From assembly GCA_036939355.1 (NCBI GenBank), contig JALLAP010000423.1:1-23442 (forward strand): DNA of 23,442 nt, in the 5' to 3' direction. The translations under genes were made by a program, and so were the position numbers. Positions 1 through 6,930 of this stretch are shown piece by piece; positions within the stretch are counted from its first letter, which is position 1; the number at the start of each line of letters is the position of its first letter. The notes below the pieces were generated by a model, which saw only the letters and a program-made list of their open reading frames with translations, did no database searches and was not told where the DNA came from. This stretch comes from Thalassiosira profunda (taxonomy: Eukaryota > Bacillariophyta > Thalassiosirophyceae > Thalassiosirales > Thalassiosiraceae).

Positions 1-465
1 CATAGTATGTGTTGTGCTAAGTTTTAGGCGAAGTATCAAAGATCCAGAGTCCAGATTGAATGTGGCAGAGCCCGGCGAGCAAGCCCTAAATCCGATGTAC
101 ACTGAGTGCTCTTCCAACTGTAACGTGCACTAAACAAAACGTGCAGTATCACGCGCGGCAGCTCGACGCAATGCCTGTTCCTCCGCGTCTCGTAGTTGTC
201 GCAGTCTCTAGAGGTCGCGGGGGCAGTCCAAAGGCGCCAAACCGAGAAAGCAGGTGAGACTGACGGGGAGAAGGAGGGGCGAGTATGTCGTGAAATGTCC
301 TAAAATAAAGTGTTTATGTCATGTGTATCATCGACCTATCTTTCGTGTATGGTATCTTTGCAATAACAACCTTTTTCTATGGGTCAGCGACGGATGCGAA
401 CTCGAACGCCAACGAAGCGGCTGGCTCTCCTCTGCTCTGCCGGCCAACAAAACCATCGAACAAAC
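1..465. other. Leading intergenic / probable 5' UTR region
   Basis: No gene is confidently recognised here. On the plus strand a strong donor-like junction (CAG|GTGAGA, intron starting at 254) and an acceptor-like pyrimidine tract ending in CAG at 387 suggest a 5' UTR intron of about 134 bp in the leader of the gene starting at 466. A short reading frame beginning at 171 would run through that junction, but in a different frame from the downstream gene. On the minus strand a short Arg/Ala/Glu-rich stretch ends at a stop at 130-132, too short to call an exon. Confidence 0.3.
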
Positions 466-1017
466 ATGGGCGGCTGCTGCTCTTGCCATTCCGTGCCCTG
501 CCCGCACCCCCAACTCGTAGGGCTGTGGATATCTGACGACGCGACCGACCGCGACAACCTTCTGGCCAACCACGAGCACGAAAAGCTAACGTCGGCGTAC
601 GGCTGCTCGAAGCAAAAGCGAGCCTCGTACTACGAGCCGTGCACCGGCGCAGTCCTCGAAATATTTCCGAGCGGATACGCTAACTACATCGAGATGGAGG
701 GTCAATGGGCTCGAAACGTCTATTCTGGGCCCATTACCAACTGGGACGGGCCCGACGGGGTGTGGACAGGATGCTGCGATGGATGCTGTTGCTGTCGGAG
801 AGGATGCGTCCACTTCGACGTTGTGGCAATGCCGCACAAGGAAAGACCGGACAAGATCATTGTTAATGGGAGGAGTTTGTCGAAGGACGGTCGCACGGAT
901 GCATTTCCGGTGGTGGTGGCCGAACCACTCAACAATCCGGACTTTGTGGCCGAACCCATCAACGTATCGGAGAGAAAGCCCTACAATCCAATGTATCAGC
1001 CATATGTGTCTCACTGA
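466..1017 (+). CDS. Small Cys-rich protein with N-myristoylation-type start
   Basis: 183 aa, family not recognised. I chose the ATG at 466 because it opens with M-G-G-C-C-S, the classic context for N-myristoylation of Gly2 with palmitoylation of the adjacent cysteines, and it has a good initiation context (AAACATGG). The same frame is open upstream to an ATG at 379, but that extension is basic and would bury the motif. A second cysteine cluster (C-C-D-G-C-C-C-C-R-R-G-C) lies at about residues 105-116 and could bind metal or be acylated. There are no transmembrane segments, and the C-terminus is Pro/Tyr-rich. I infer a membrane-tethered peripheral protein. The 3' end faces the next gene, which is on the minus strand. 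Confidence 0.6.
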   Translation: MGGCCSCHSVPCPHPQLVGLWISDDATDRDNLLANHEHEKLTSAYGCSKQKRASYYEPCTGAVLEIFPSGYANYIEMEGQWARNVYSGPITNWDGPDGVWTGCCDGCCCCRRGCVHFDVVAMPHKERPDKIIVNGRSLSKDGRTDAFPVVVAEPLNNPDFVAEPINVSERKPYNPMYQPYVSH

Positions 1018-1107
1018 TGATCGAATCAGCAACATCTAGTGCCGAGCACCAAGATGAACAGGATGGCTCCCAACTTTCTCTTCTCAATCATGTAACATGT
1101 AAAAAGG

Positions 1108-1126
1108 GCGCACATATCATGTGCGC
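1108..1126. repeat. 19-bp inverted repeat GCGCACAT-ATC-ATGTGCGC
   Basis: Perfect 8-bp arms around a 3-bp spacer, lying between two convergent genes (stops at 1017 and 1189). It resembles other GTGCACA/TGTGCAC inverted repeats in this window at 4500-4516, 12761-12777 and 15741-15757. It may be a 3'-end structure shared by the convergent transcripts or a relic of a small dispersed repeat. Confidence 0.5.
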
Positions 1127-1188
1127 AATACCCCGACACCCGATACTTCATTTCATTTGATACCCCTTCCCGTCAACTGCCCAGCGCC

Positions 1189-1767
1189 TTAGTCCCAAGT
1201 GGCCTGGCAATACCCCAGCACGTGCAGTGCCCGCTGCTCCTCCTTGCCGAACTCGCTCCAGCCCTTGTGCCACGCCGGCACGTCCCAATCCTCGTCCCAT
1301 TTCTCCTGATCCCACCCCAGCTTCTCCGCAGCTTTCTGCACGCTCTTGGGCAAATCAGTCCAACTGGTACTCTCATACTTGTCATCCCAGGCCTTTGCGT
1401 CCCATCCCAGGGCCTCGCACGCCTTCTTCTCCTCGGCGGTCAGATCGGCCCACCACTTGTCGTCGATCGGCAGCCACTCTTTGCCGTCCCACGACGATTC
1501 GTCGAAGCCAAGCACCTTGGCGCTCTTGCGGGCCGACAGCGGAAGCTTGCCCCACGCCACATCTTCATACTTTGCCTCCTTGTCGGTCAGGCCGCCGAGC
1601 TTCTTCCCCGAGGGCTTGGCCCCAGTGGGCTTCGATGCGGCGTTGGGCTTGGCGGCGGCGGGCGCAGGCTGGGCATCCTCGTCGTCCTTGTGGAAGATCT
1701 TGCCGAGGCCGTCGCCGCAGCAGGAGTTGAGGGCCTTGATGGCCGGGGAGAGGAGTGCGGTGGCCAT
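1189..1767 (-). CDS. W/LG/WD-repeat protein, paralog A
   Basis: 192 aa, single exon, function unknown. The N-terminus (about 1-25) is moderately hydrophobic and carries the S-C-C-G cysteine pair at 15-18, a possible acylation site. An Ala/Pro/Lys-rich linker covers about 30-60. The rest is four tandem repeats of roughly 30 residues (about 67-94, 97-128, 131-158, 161-192), each with the pattern W-x-x-L...A-x-x-L-G-[WFY]-x(4)-W-D. The protein ends exactly on the last W-D. It is paralogous to the plus-strand gene at 2147-2740: same repeat order, same N-terminal cysteine pair, same W-D end. The two genes diverge from a shared 379-bp upstream region. I cannot assign a biochemical role; a protein-interaction scaffold is a guess. 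Confidence 0.75.
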   Translation of the reverse strand: MATALLSPAIKALNSCCGDGLGKIFHKDDEDAQPAPAAAKPNAASKPTGAKPSGKKLGGLTDKEAKYEDVAWGKLPLSARKSAKVLGFDESSWDGKEWLPIDDKWWADLTAEEKKACEALGWDAKAWDDKYESTSWTDLPKSVQKAAEKLGWDQEKWDEDWDVPAWHKGWSEFGKEEQRALHVLGYCQATWD

Positions 1768-2146
1768 GGTTGCTGCTCAGTGTATTGTATTGCTTCGGCG
1801 CTGCGCAATGGGTTCGGCTCGAGCGTTGAAAGAAGGATATCTTGGCATCAAATCGAGATAGCAAAGGTATCCTTGAAACGTACTATTCCCACGTAGCTTC
1901 TGAACATTTCAACGGTCGGCTATCCAATCATCCCCTGGGTCGGCTGGTGCCCGATGCGCAAGAGCACCCTCACCACAGAACACAACTCCATACCAACTTC
2001 CCGAGCTCTGAACAGTGAAGGCAGGGCGACAGCCAGTCGAGCAGCATCGTCTTACAAAGAGAGCGGATTTCTCTTATTGCACACATCAAAGTTCATCAAA
2101 CCGCAGGAGCAGAAGGCGCCGCCAACAGACAGCAACCCGCACGACA
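1768..2146. promoter_or_regulatory. Shared divergent upstream region of the two WD-type paralogs
   Basis: 379 bp between two head-to-head start codons (1767 on minus, 2147 on plus). No long reading frame on either strand looks coding, and no clear TATA element or palindrome was identified. The arrangement suggests a bidirectional promoter driving both paralogs. Confidence 0.4.
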
Positions 2147-2740
2147 ATGTTGACCCTGTTGATGAGCCTGCACAACCTCCTGGCGTCCTGCTGCGGCCCG
2201 GCGGGCAACGTCTTCGCCAAGGTGTTCCAGCACGACGAGGAGGACCAGCCCGCGCCCGCGCCCGCTGCCGCAGCCGCAGCCCCCGCCGGCGCATCGGCCG
2301 CGCCCAAGCCCTCCGCCGCCGGCGGGAAGCAGCACGGCTTCTTCGACAAGCAGGCCAAGTTCGAGGATGTGAGTTGGAACAAATTGCCGCTGTCCACGCG
2401 CAGGGCCGCCAAGGCCATCGGCTTCGACAAACCGTCGTGGGACGGCAAGGAGTGGCTTCCAATTGATGATAAGTGGTGGGGCGATCTGACGCCCGAGGAG
2501 AAGAAGGCGGGCGAGACGCTCGGGTGGGATGAAAAGGCGTGGGATACCAAATACGAGGATGTCGAGTGGAAGGATTTGCCCAAACACGTTCAGAAGGCGG
2601 CGGAGAAATTAGGATGGACGCAGCAGACGTGGGACGAGGATTGGGACACGCCGACGTGGCACAAGGGTTGGAACGAGTTTAGCGAGGAGGAGCGGCGGTG
2701 CCTGCACGTGCTGGGCTATTACGTGCACACTTGGGACTAA
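2147..2740 (+). CDS. W/LG/WD-repeat protein, paralog B
   Basis: 197 aa, single exon, function unknown. The ATG at 2147 is preferred: it gives an N-terminus matching that of the minus-strand paralog (hydrophobic, then S-C-C-G at about 14-17), whereas the open frame upstream is basic, low-complexity leader. An acidic and Ala/Pro-rich linker is followed by four repeats with the W-x-x-L...A-x-x-[LI]-G-[WFY]-x(4)-W-D pattern, ending on W-D just before TAA. Identity to the paralog is high across the repeats, including a shared W-L-P-I-D-D-K-W-W segment, while the linkers differ in length and composition. This is the expected pattern for an inverted duplication under selection on the repeats. Confidence 0.78.
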   Translation: MLTLLMSLHNLLASCCGPAGNVFAKVFQHDEEDQPAPAPAAAAAAPAGASAAPKPSAAGGKQHGFFDKQAKFEDVSWNKLPLSTRRAAKAIGFDKPSWDGKEWLPIDDKWWGDLTPEEKKAGETLGWDEKAWDTKYEDVEWKDLPKHVQKAAEKLGWTQQTWDEDWDTPTWHKGWNEFSEEERRCLHVLGYYVHTWD

Positions 2741-3180
2741 ACGGGAGGGACGCAATGCATTGTCGAAGACGGGGGTGAGAGGATGCATTTGAGTTACACA
2801 ACAAAGAGAGATCTGCAGAGGAGGAGTGGTGGGCAGGATTACCTGATCTTGACGCAAAGACGACTGCCGCTTGAGTTGCAACCAGACTGAATGAACGATG
2901 CAGATCTGATACAACTAGAGATGTTTCATTATGGTAACGACGACGTCGCATTGAGCTGCTCGCAACGCGCAAAGAAATGGGCTCGAGCTGCTTAAGAAAC
3001 GACAGAGCAATCGCACGTAGAGGAAACGGCTGACCCGGCTCACGAGTACCACCAGGTAACGGTTAGAGAGGAATCGCTGGCGGGAGCAAACACTCTCGAC
3101 TCGGAGTCAGGTTGGACCAACCAAGCTCGCCTTCGTCTCACTTCTTCACCCCTCGCCTCTCCTCCATCTCGAAGTCCACC
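2741..3180. other. Intergenic region upstream of the first MYB gene
   Basis: About 440 bp without a supported gene. It contains TAACGGTTA at 3057-3065, which matches the MYB core AACGG and lies 123 bp before the next start codon. A pyrimidine-rich tract (3130-3180) immediately precedes the MYB start codon. Confidence 0.5.
3057..3065. promoter_or_regulatory. Candidate MYB-binding site upstream of first MYB gene
   Basis: The sequence is TAACGGTTA. The core AACGGTT begins 123 bp before the ATG at 3181. The same 7-mer begins 122 bp before the ATG of the second MYB gene. MYB R2R3 domains typically bind AAC(G/T)G-type cores, so auto- or cross-regulation is a reasonable inference. Confidence 0.35.
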
Positions 3181-4102
3181 ATGGCGAAGCAGAGCAGCAC
3201 CGGGAAGGCCGAGGGAGCGAAGGCGTCGCGTCGCCACGTCGCCAAGAAGGCGACGGGGGCGCAGCGGCCGCGCTCTCCGAGGAATCCGTGGTCGCAGGAG
3301 GTGAGTTGATTGAGATGGGAGGCGGATCTCTAGGCGATTCGCGGAACAGCCCACTCACTTCCTCTCCTCTCTTTCTAACCTGGCACAGGAGGATGATCGG
3401 CTGAGGAACCTTGTCGCCGCGTTCGGGTGGACGCCGGGTCAGAAGAACTTCTCTTGGTTGTCGATTGCGGAGGCGATGGGCACTCGTTCCCACAAGCAGT
3501 GTCGGGAGAGGTGGAATAACAGTCTGCAGCCGGGCCTCTCCAGGATGGGGAGTTGGAGCGAAGACGAGGACAAGCTGATTATGTTGCTTCAGGAGCAGCT
3601 GGGCAACAAGTGGGCGGCTATTGCTGGCTCTCTTGAAGGGCGCACCGACAGTGCCGTCAAGAACCGTTACTACTCTCTCAAGCGATCGGCCGACAAGGCT
3701 GGAGGCGAGGTCAAGAAGTCGAAGGAGGGCTCGGTCGTCGCGAAGACCGTCGCCGCGGCGGCCAACGAGACGGTGCAGGTCATGACGAGCATCCCCACTC
3801 TTTGTGGGGCCGTCGTCACGCCGAAGGAGCGCCTCGAGTCTACCACCGCGGAACTCTCGGTGGATCCTCGCCGCCTCGAGGCGGCTTACGCTTTGAAGGC
3901 ACTGGCGCAGTCTGGTGTGCCAGTGAAAAGGGCACAGAGCAATCCAATCAATGCCAACGGGCCGTTTCTCCCGCCGTACCATCTGGGGAACGTGACGGCA
4001 AGCCTTGCGACGCCGATGATGGCCGTAGCCATTGGCCACTCCAGGCCGGCGTTCTTCTCGCCTCTGAAAGCACGGATGCCAGCTGGGTGGGCGCGTCCTT
4101 AA
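3181..4102 (+). CDS. R2R3-MYB transcription factor (first of tandem pair)
   Basis: Two exons, 3181-3300 and 3389-4102, joined in phase 0 across an 88-bp GT-AG intron; product 277 aa. A basic, Lys/Arg/Ser/Pro-rich N-terminus (1-35, likely nuclear localisation) precedes two MYB repeats. R2 spans about 36-88 with W37, W63 and W82; R3 spans about 95-138 with W96, W115 and Y134 in the third aromatic position. The recognition helices contain S-H-K-Q-C-R-E-R-W and the R3 signature G-R-T-D-S-A-V-K-N-R. The C-terminal half is low-complexity but keeps L-E-A-A-[YF]-A-L-K and a F-F-S-P-[LI]-K motif near the end, both shared with the next gene. A nuclear DNA-binding regulator is well supported; its targets are unknown. 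Confidence 0.88.
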
Positions 4103-4572
4103 ATTCGACGAGTGGTGCTGGAGATGCTGGACGATGTGTTGTTAGAGAAAAGGCTTTATTTGCAGAGACTGCGGGTCTATTGGGAAAGGGTAATACTAGA
4201 TTGAGTTAGAAGTGCACATCTTATGAGTGCAGCGAGTAGTGGTTTGCAGAATCGGCAGAGCGAACGGCGGCAGGCTCGAGAACAATCATAAGCAGAGGCG
4301 CTCGATGACAACAAACAATACTTCAATCAGCTACATTCACAGTTACCGATCTCTCAACGAGACAATCTCGAGGAGCCGACGGAGGCAACTCCGGCGTTCC
4401 CCGTTCTCGGAGCCGACCGATTCCTACGTAGGTCTGTCTAATTTAGTAGAAACGGTTTTGGGCGAGCCACGACTGAGTCTCATCTGCCTCCTCTGAGATG
4501 TGCACATCTTGTGCACGTCGCTGATCTCATAATTTTCATGACCCCACGAAACAGCTCGACGCAACCGTCACC
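4103..4572. other. Intergenic region between the two MYB genes
   Basis: 470 bp without a supported gene. It holds a degenerate copy (4212-4230) and a perfect copy (4500-4516) of the GTGCACA-TCT-TGTGCAC inverted repeat, and AACGGTT at 4451-4457, 122 bp before the second MYB start. The perfect inverted repeat lies 57 bp before that start codon. Confidence 0.45.
4500..4516. repeat. 17-bp inverted repeat GTGCACA-TCT-TGTGCAC
   Basis: Perfect 7-bp arms around TCT, just upstream of the second MYB gene. Close relatives occur inside the cobS intron (15741-15757) and, on the minus strand, inside the CBA1-like intron (12761-12777). Being at promoter distance here and intronic elsewhere, it may be a protein-binding site or a small dispersed repeat. 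Confidence 0.5.
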
Positions 4573-5572
4573 ATGGTCAAGCATAGCAGCAGCAACGGCA
4601 AGGCGAGGGCCAAGCGGGCCGCGAAGACGCCGAGGAAGCCGCGCTCGCCGAGGAGTGCGTGGACGGAGGAGGTGAGACCACAGCGCGTGTGTAGTCGTGC
4701 AGGCCGCGCCGATGCAAACTAACCCCTCCTCGACCATGTCTATGCAGGAGGACGCCCGACTGAAACGACTCGTATCGGCGGCGTCGGGGGCGGGCGACGG
4801 CGTTTCGTGGCCGTCGATTGCGGCGGCGATTGGCAATCGGTCCCACAAGCAGTGCCGCGACCGCTGGGTGAACAATTTGCAACCGGGCGTCAAGGTGGGG
4901 GACTGGGCGGCGAACGAGGACAAGCTGATCCTGCTTCTTCAGAAACAGTGGGGGAACACGTGGGAAGAGATTGCTGCTTCTCTGCCCGGACGGACTGGCA
5001 GCGCCGTCAAGAATCGTTGCAACTCTCTCTGGCGAACGGCCGAACGTCAGAAGCGGGCAGTCGAGATGGAGGAGGAGTCTACGGTGTTTGCGGCAAAGAA
5101 AACGCCCAAGACGAATGCCGCGAAGACCCCCAAGGCGAGGGTTGCAAACTGCCCCGTCGCCGCGGCGATCAACTTTGTGGAGTCGACGGGCGTGCCCGCC
5201 GAAGCTCCTATGAAGACGATCTACCCCATGCCTGCCAAACGCCCCGATCCCGCCCATCTCGAGGCTGCCTTTGCTCTCAAAGATTTTGCCATTTCGCCCG
5301 TGCCCGTGCGGCCAGTTGGGCAACTGGCACGCTCCATGTTCTCTCCCACTCATACGGACCGAGTGATGGAAGGCCTGGCCTCGCCTACTCCAACTCTGCC
5401 GCTCGCGGCTACTGCTGATTGCATGTCGGGACCCTTCTTCTCGCCGATCAAGGGTAAGCGCACTCCGCAGACCGAGGAGGCGAGCTTTACTCCCCTCCCT
5501 TACCGCAGGAAGAGGCTCAGTTTCACCGCAGCTCTGGTCGATTCGCCCAGCCCACTGAAGTGCGCTGTGTGA
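4573..5572 (+). CDS. R2R3-MYB transcription factor (second of tandem pair)
   Basis: Two exons, 4573-4671 and 4748-5572, joined in phase 0 across a 76-bp GT-AG intron; product 307 aa. The intron interrupts R2 at the same residue as in the upstream MYB gene, between the two Glu of the W-[TS]-x-E-E-D segment, so the two are tandem duplicates. R2 has W30, W54 and W73; R3 has W86 and W105, but the third aromatic position is Cys124 where the neighbour has Tyr. The N-terminus (1-28) is strongly basic. The C-terminal half keeps L-E-A-A-F-A-L-K and F-F-S-P-I-K. The S-P dipeptides of this tail could be phosphorylated. A nuclear regulator is well supported; its targets are unknown. Confidence 0.88.
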
Positions 5573-5780
5573 GATGGCGATGAGACAGGGGATGGGCTGA
5601 ATCTTTGCAAGTCGGGGAAATAGTTGTAGCATTCATAATTGTTTAGCAAGTGAGCCCCAGAGTCTCCAGAATGTCAATAAAAGATCGGCCGAGTCCAGAG
5701 CTTGGCATCGCTGCATTGTTGCAAACATGTAACGCCGTATGATTTGTTGAGATGGCTGTCGCTCGACACCTGTCCCCCAT

Positions 5781-6323
5781 TCAGTCCTTTTGGGAATACC
5801 TGTCGATCAGCTTCTGTCGCTCGCCCTTTTGCATCTCGGCAGTGTCCTCGTCACAACCCTGGGCAGCGAGCATCGCGTAGGAGAGACGGCCGATCCCACC
5901 GGCCAGGATCCATTCTTCCAACGATACGTCCTTTTTCTCCCCCACTTTTGCTTCTTTGTTGGATTCTCCAGGGGCCCTCCTCAAATTCTTAGGAACCTCC
6001 ACATCCAATTCGATTAGCAATCCGTGCGCCAACACTCGTGGGTAGCGCCTTGCGCACGTGAGGGCCTTCAGCCTCGCTCGTCGCCAGAATCCCACGCACC
6101 CCCACGTGTATCCGATCCAGCTGCCCGCGATGAACGGTATCAGTGGCCCGCACGAGAGGAGGGCGCCGGTTTGGCCCGCCACGAGCCCCACAGTGACGGA
6201 GGAGAAGAGAGTGGAACCGACAAATTGAGCTACAAAGCGGGCTCTCGCCGGGACGGAAAAGCCAGCGAAGGAGATGAGGCTGGAGAGGCCGTCGAACGAA
6301 GGTGCGTGATGGGAGTCGGACAT
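5781..6323 (-). CDS. Small two-helix membrane protein
   Basis: 180 aa from the ATG at 6323; an in-frame ATG at 6392 would add 23 residues. I prefer 6323 because the extension is His/Gly-rich and unremarkable. Two hydrophobic segments, about 32-56 and 59-80, are rich in Gly, Ser and aromatic residues and form a hairpin. A strongly basic W-R-R-A-R-L-K stretch follows directly, then a soluble, Lys/Glu-rich C-terminal half ending in an amphipathic region. I do not recognise the family. An organellar or ER membrane protein is plausible by inference. It converges with the second MYB gene (208 bp between stops) and diverges from the HA-repeat gene. Confidence 0.6.
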   Translation of the reverse strand: MSDSHHAPSFDGLSSLISFAGFSVPARARFVAQFVGSTLFSSVTVGLVAGQTGALLSCGPLIPFIAGSWIGYTWGCVGFWRRARLKALTCARRYPRVLAHGLLIELDVEVPKNLRRAPGESNKEAKVGEKKDVSLEEWILAGGIGRLSYAMLAAQGCDEDTAEMQKGERQKLIDRYSQKD

Positions 6324-6726
6324 TGTTGCAGCACCGCCTTCGATGATGTGTGAGTGCACTATGTGACCTCCGTCTCCGCCCAATTGCAACACTCTCGCCG
6401 AACGGCACAGCTACCGGCCAAACCAAATAATAATGCCGTCGACCGACCCCCGCTCCCCGGCCGTCGACCGACCCCCGCTCCCCGGACCGCCCGCTCCCCT
6501 TCCCTGCCTCCTGCCGCTTTGTGTTGTCTCACAGTCTCACCGCTTTTTAGTGATACTGAAAAATGCTACCTATCAATATTAAATTCGTGTGCACCTCTCG
6601 TGCTCAATATCTTCAATCCTCAGGATAGCGCTATTGTACAATCACAACCGTCGAAGCTCTCCACTCTCCAGCTCTCCGCTCCATCCACTGTCGTGTCTCC
6701 AGCGGCCAGCGGCAGCGGCCCATCCC
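6324..6726. other. Divergent upstream region with 25-bp tandem duplication
   Basis: 403 bp between the membrane-protein start and the HA-repeat start. It contains two adjacent exact copies of a 25-bp unit (CCGTCGACCGACCCCCGCTC plus CCCGG) at 6436-6460 and 6461-6485, followed by an AT-rich stretch around 6545-6590. No gene is supported. Confidence 0.5.
6436..6485. repeat. Two-copy 25-bp tandem repeat
   Basis: The copies at 6436-6460 and 6461-6485 are identical and directly adjacent, each containing a GTCGAC site and a C-rich run. It lies in the presumed bidirectional promoter between two genes. Confidence 0.75.
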
Positions 6727-6930
6727 ATGCCAACTGCAACAAACATCCCTCGCCAGGGCGCGGCGGCGCCCGCGAGGGCGTCGGCCCAAAAGAAGCGGCC
6801 CGCGGCGGCGTGGTTCAATACCAACTTTTCGCTGCCATCCAACATGCCAACTGCAACGAACATCCCTCATCAGGGCGCGGCGGTGCCTACATGGGCGTCG
6901 GCCGCCCAGAAAAAGCGGCCCGCGGCGGCC
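6727..6930 (+). repeat. Direct repeat encoding a 28-residue N-terminal unit
   Basis: Two imperfect copies, about 6727-6813 and 6844-6930, both beginning ATGCCAACTGCAAC and both encoding M-P-T-A-T-N-I-P-x-Q-G-A-A, then Q-K-K-R-P-A-A-A. The copies differ by several substitutions, so unlike the N-flanking duplication this one is a genuine older duplication. The second copy offers an alternative in-frame start. Confidence 0.7.

Noticed and set aside
130..212. Possible last exon of a minus-strand coiled-coil protein, with an acceptor-like CTCTAG just before it
   Set aside because: Only about 25 codons, no upstream exon could be identified, and composition alone is weak evidence.
171..520. Plus-strand spliced frame from the ATG at 171 through the junction 253/388
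   Set aside because: The joined frame ends at 520 in a different frame from the better-supported gene at 466 and has no recognisable motif; a 5' UTR intron is the simpler reading.
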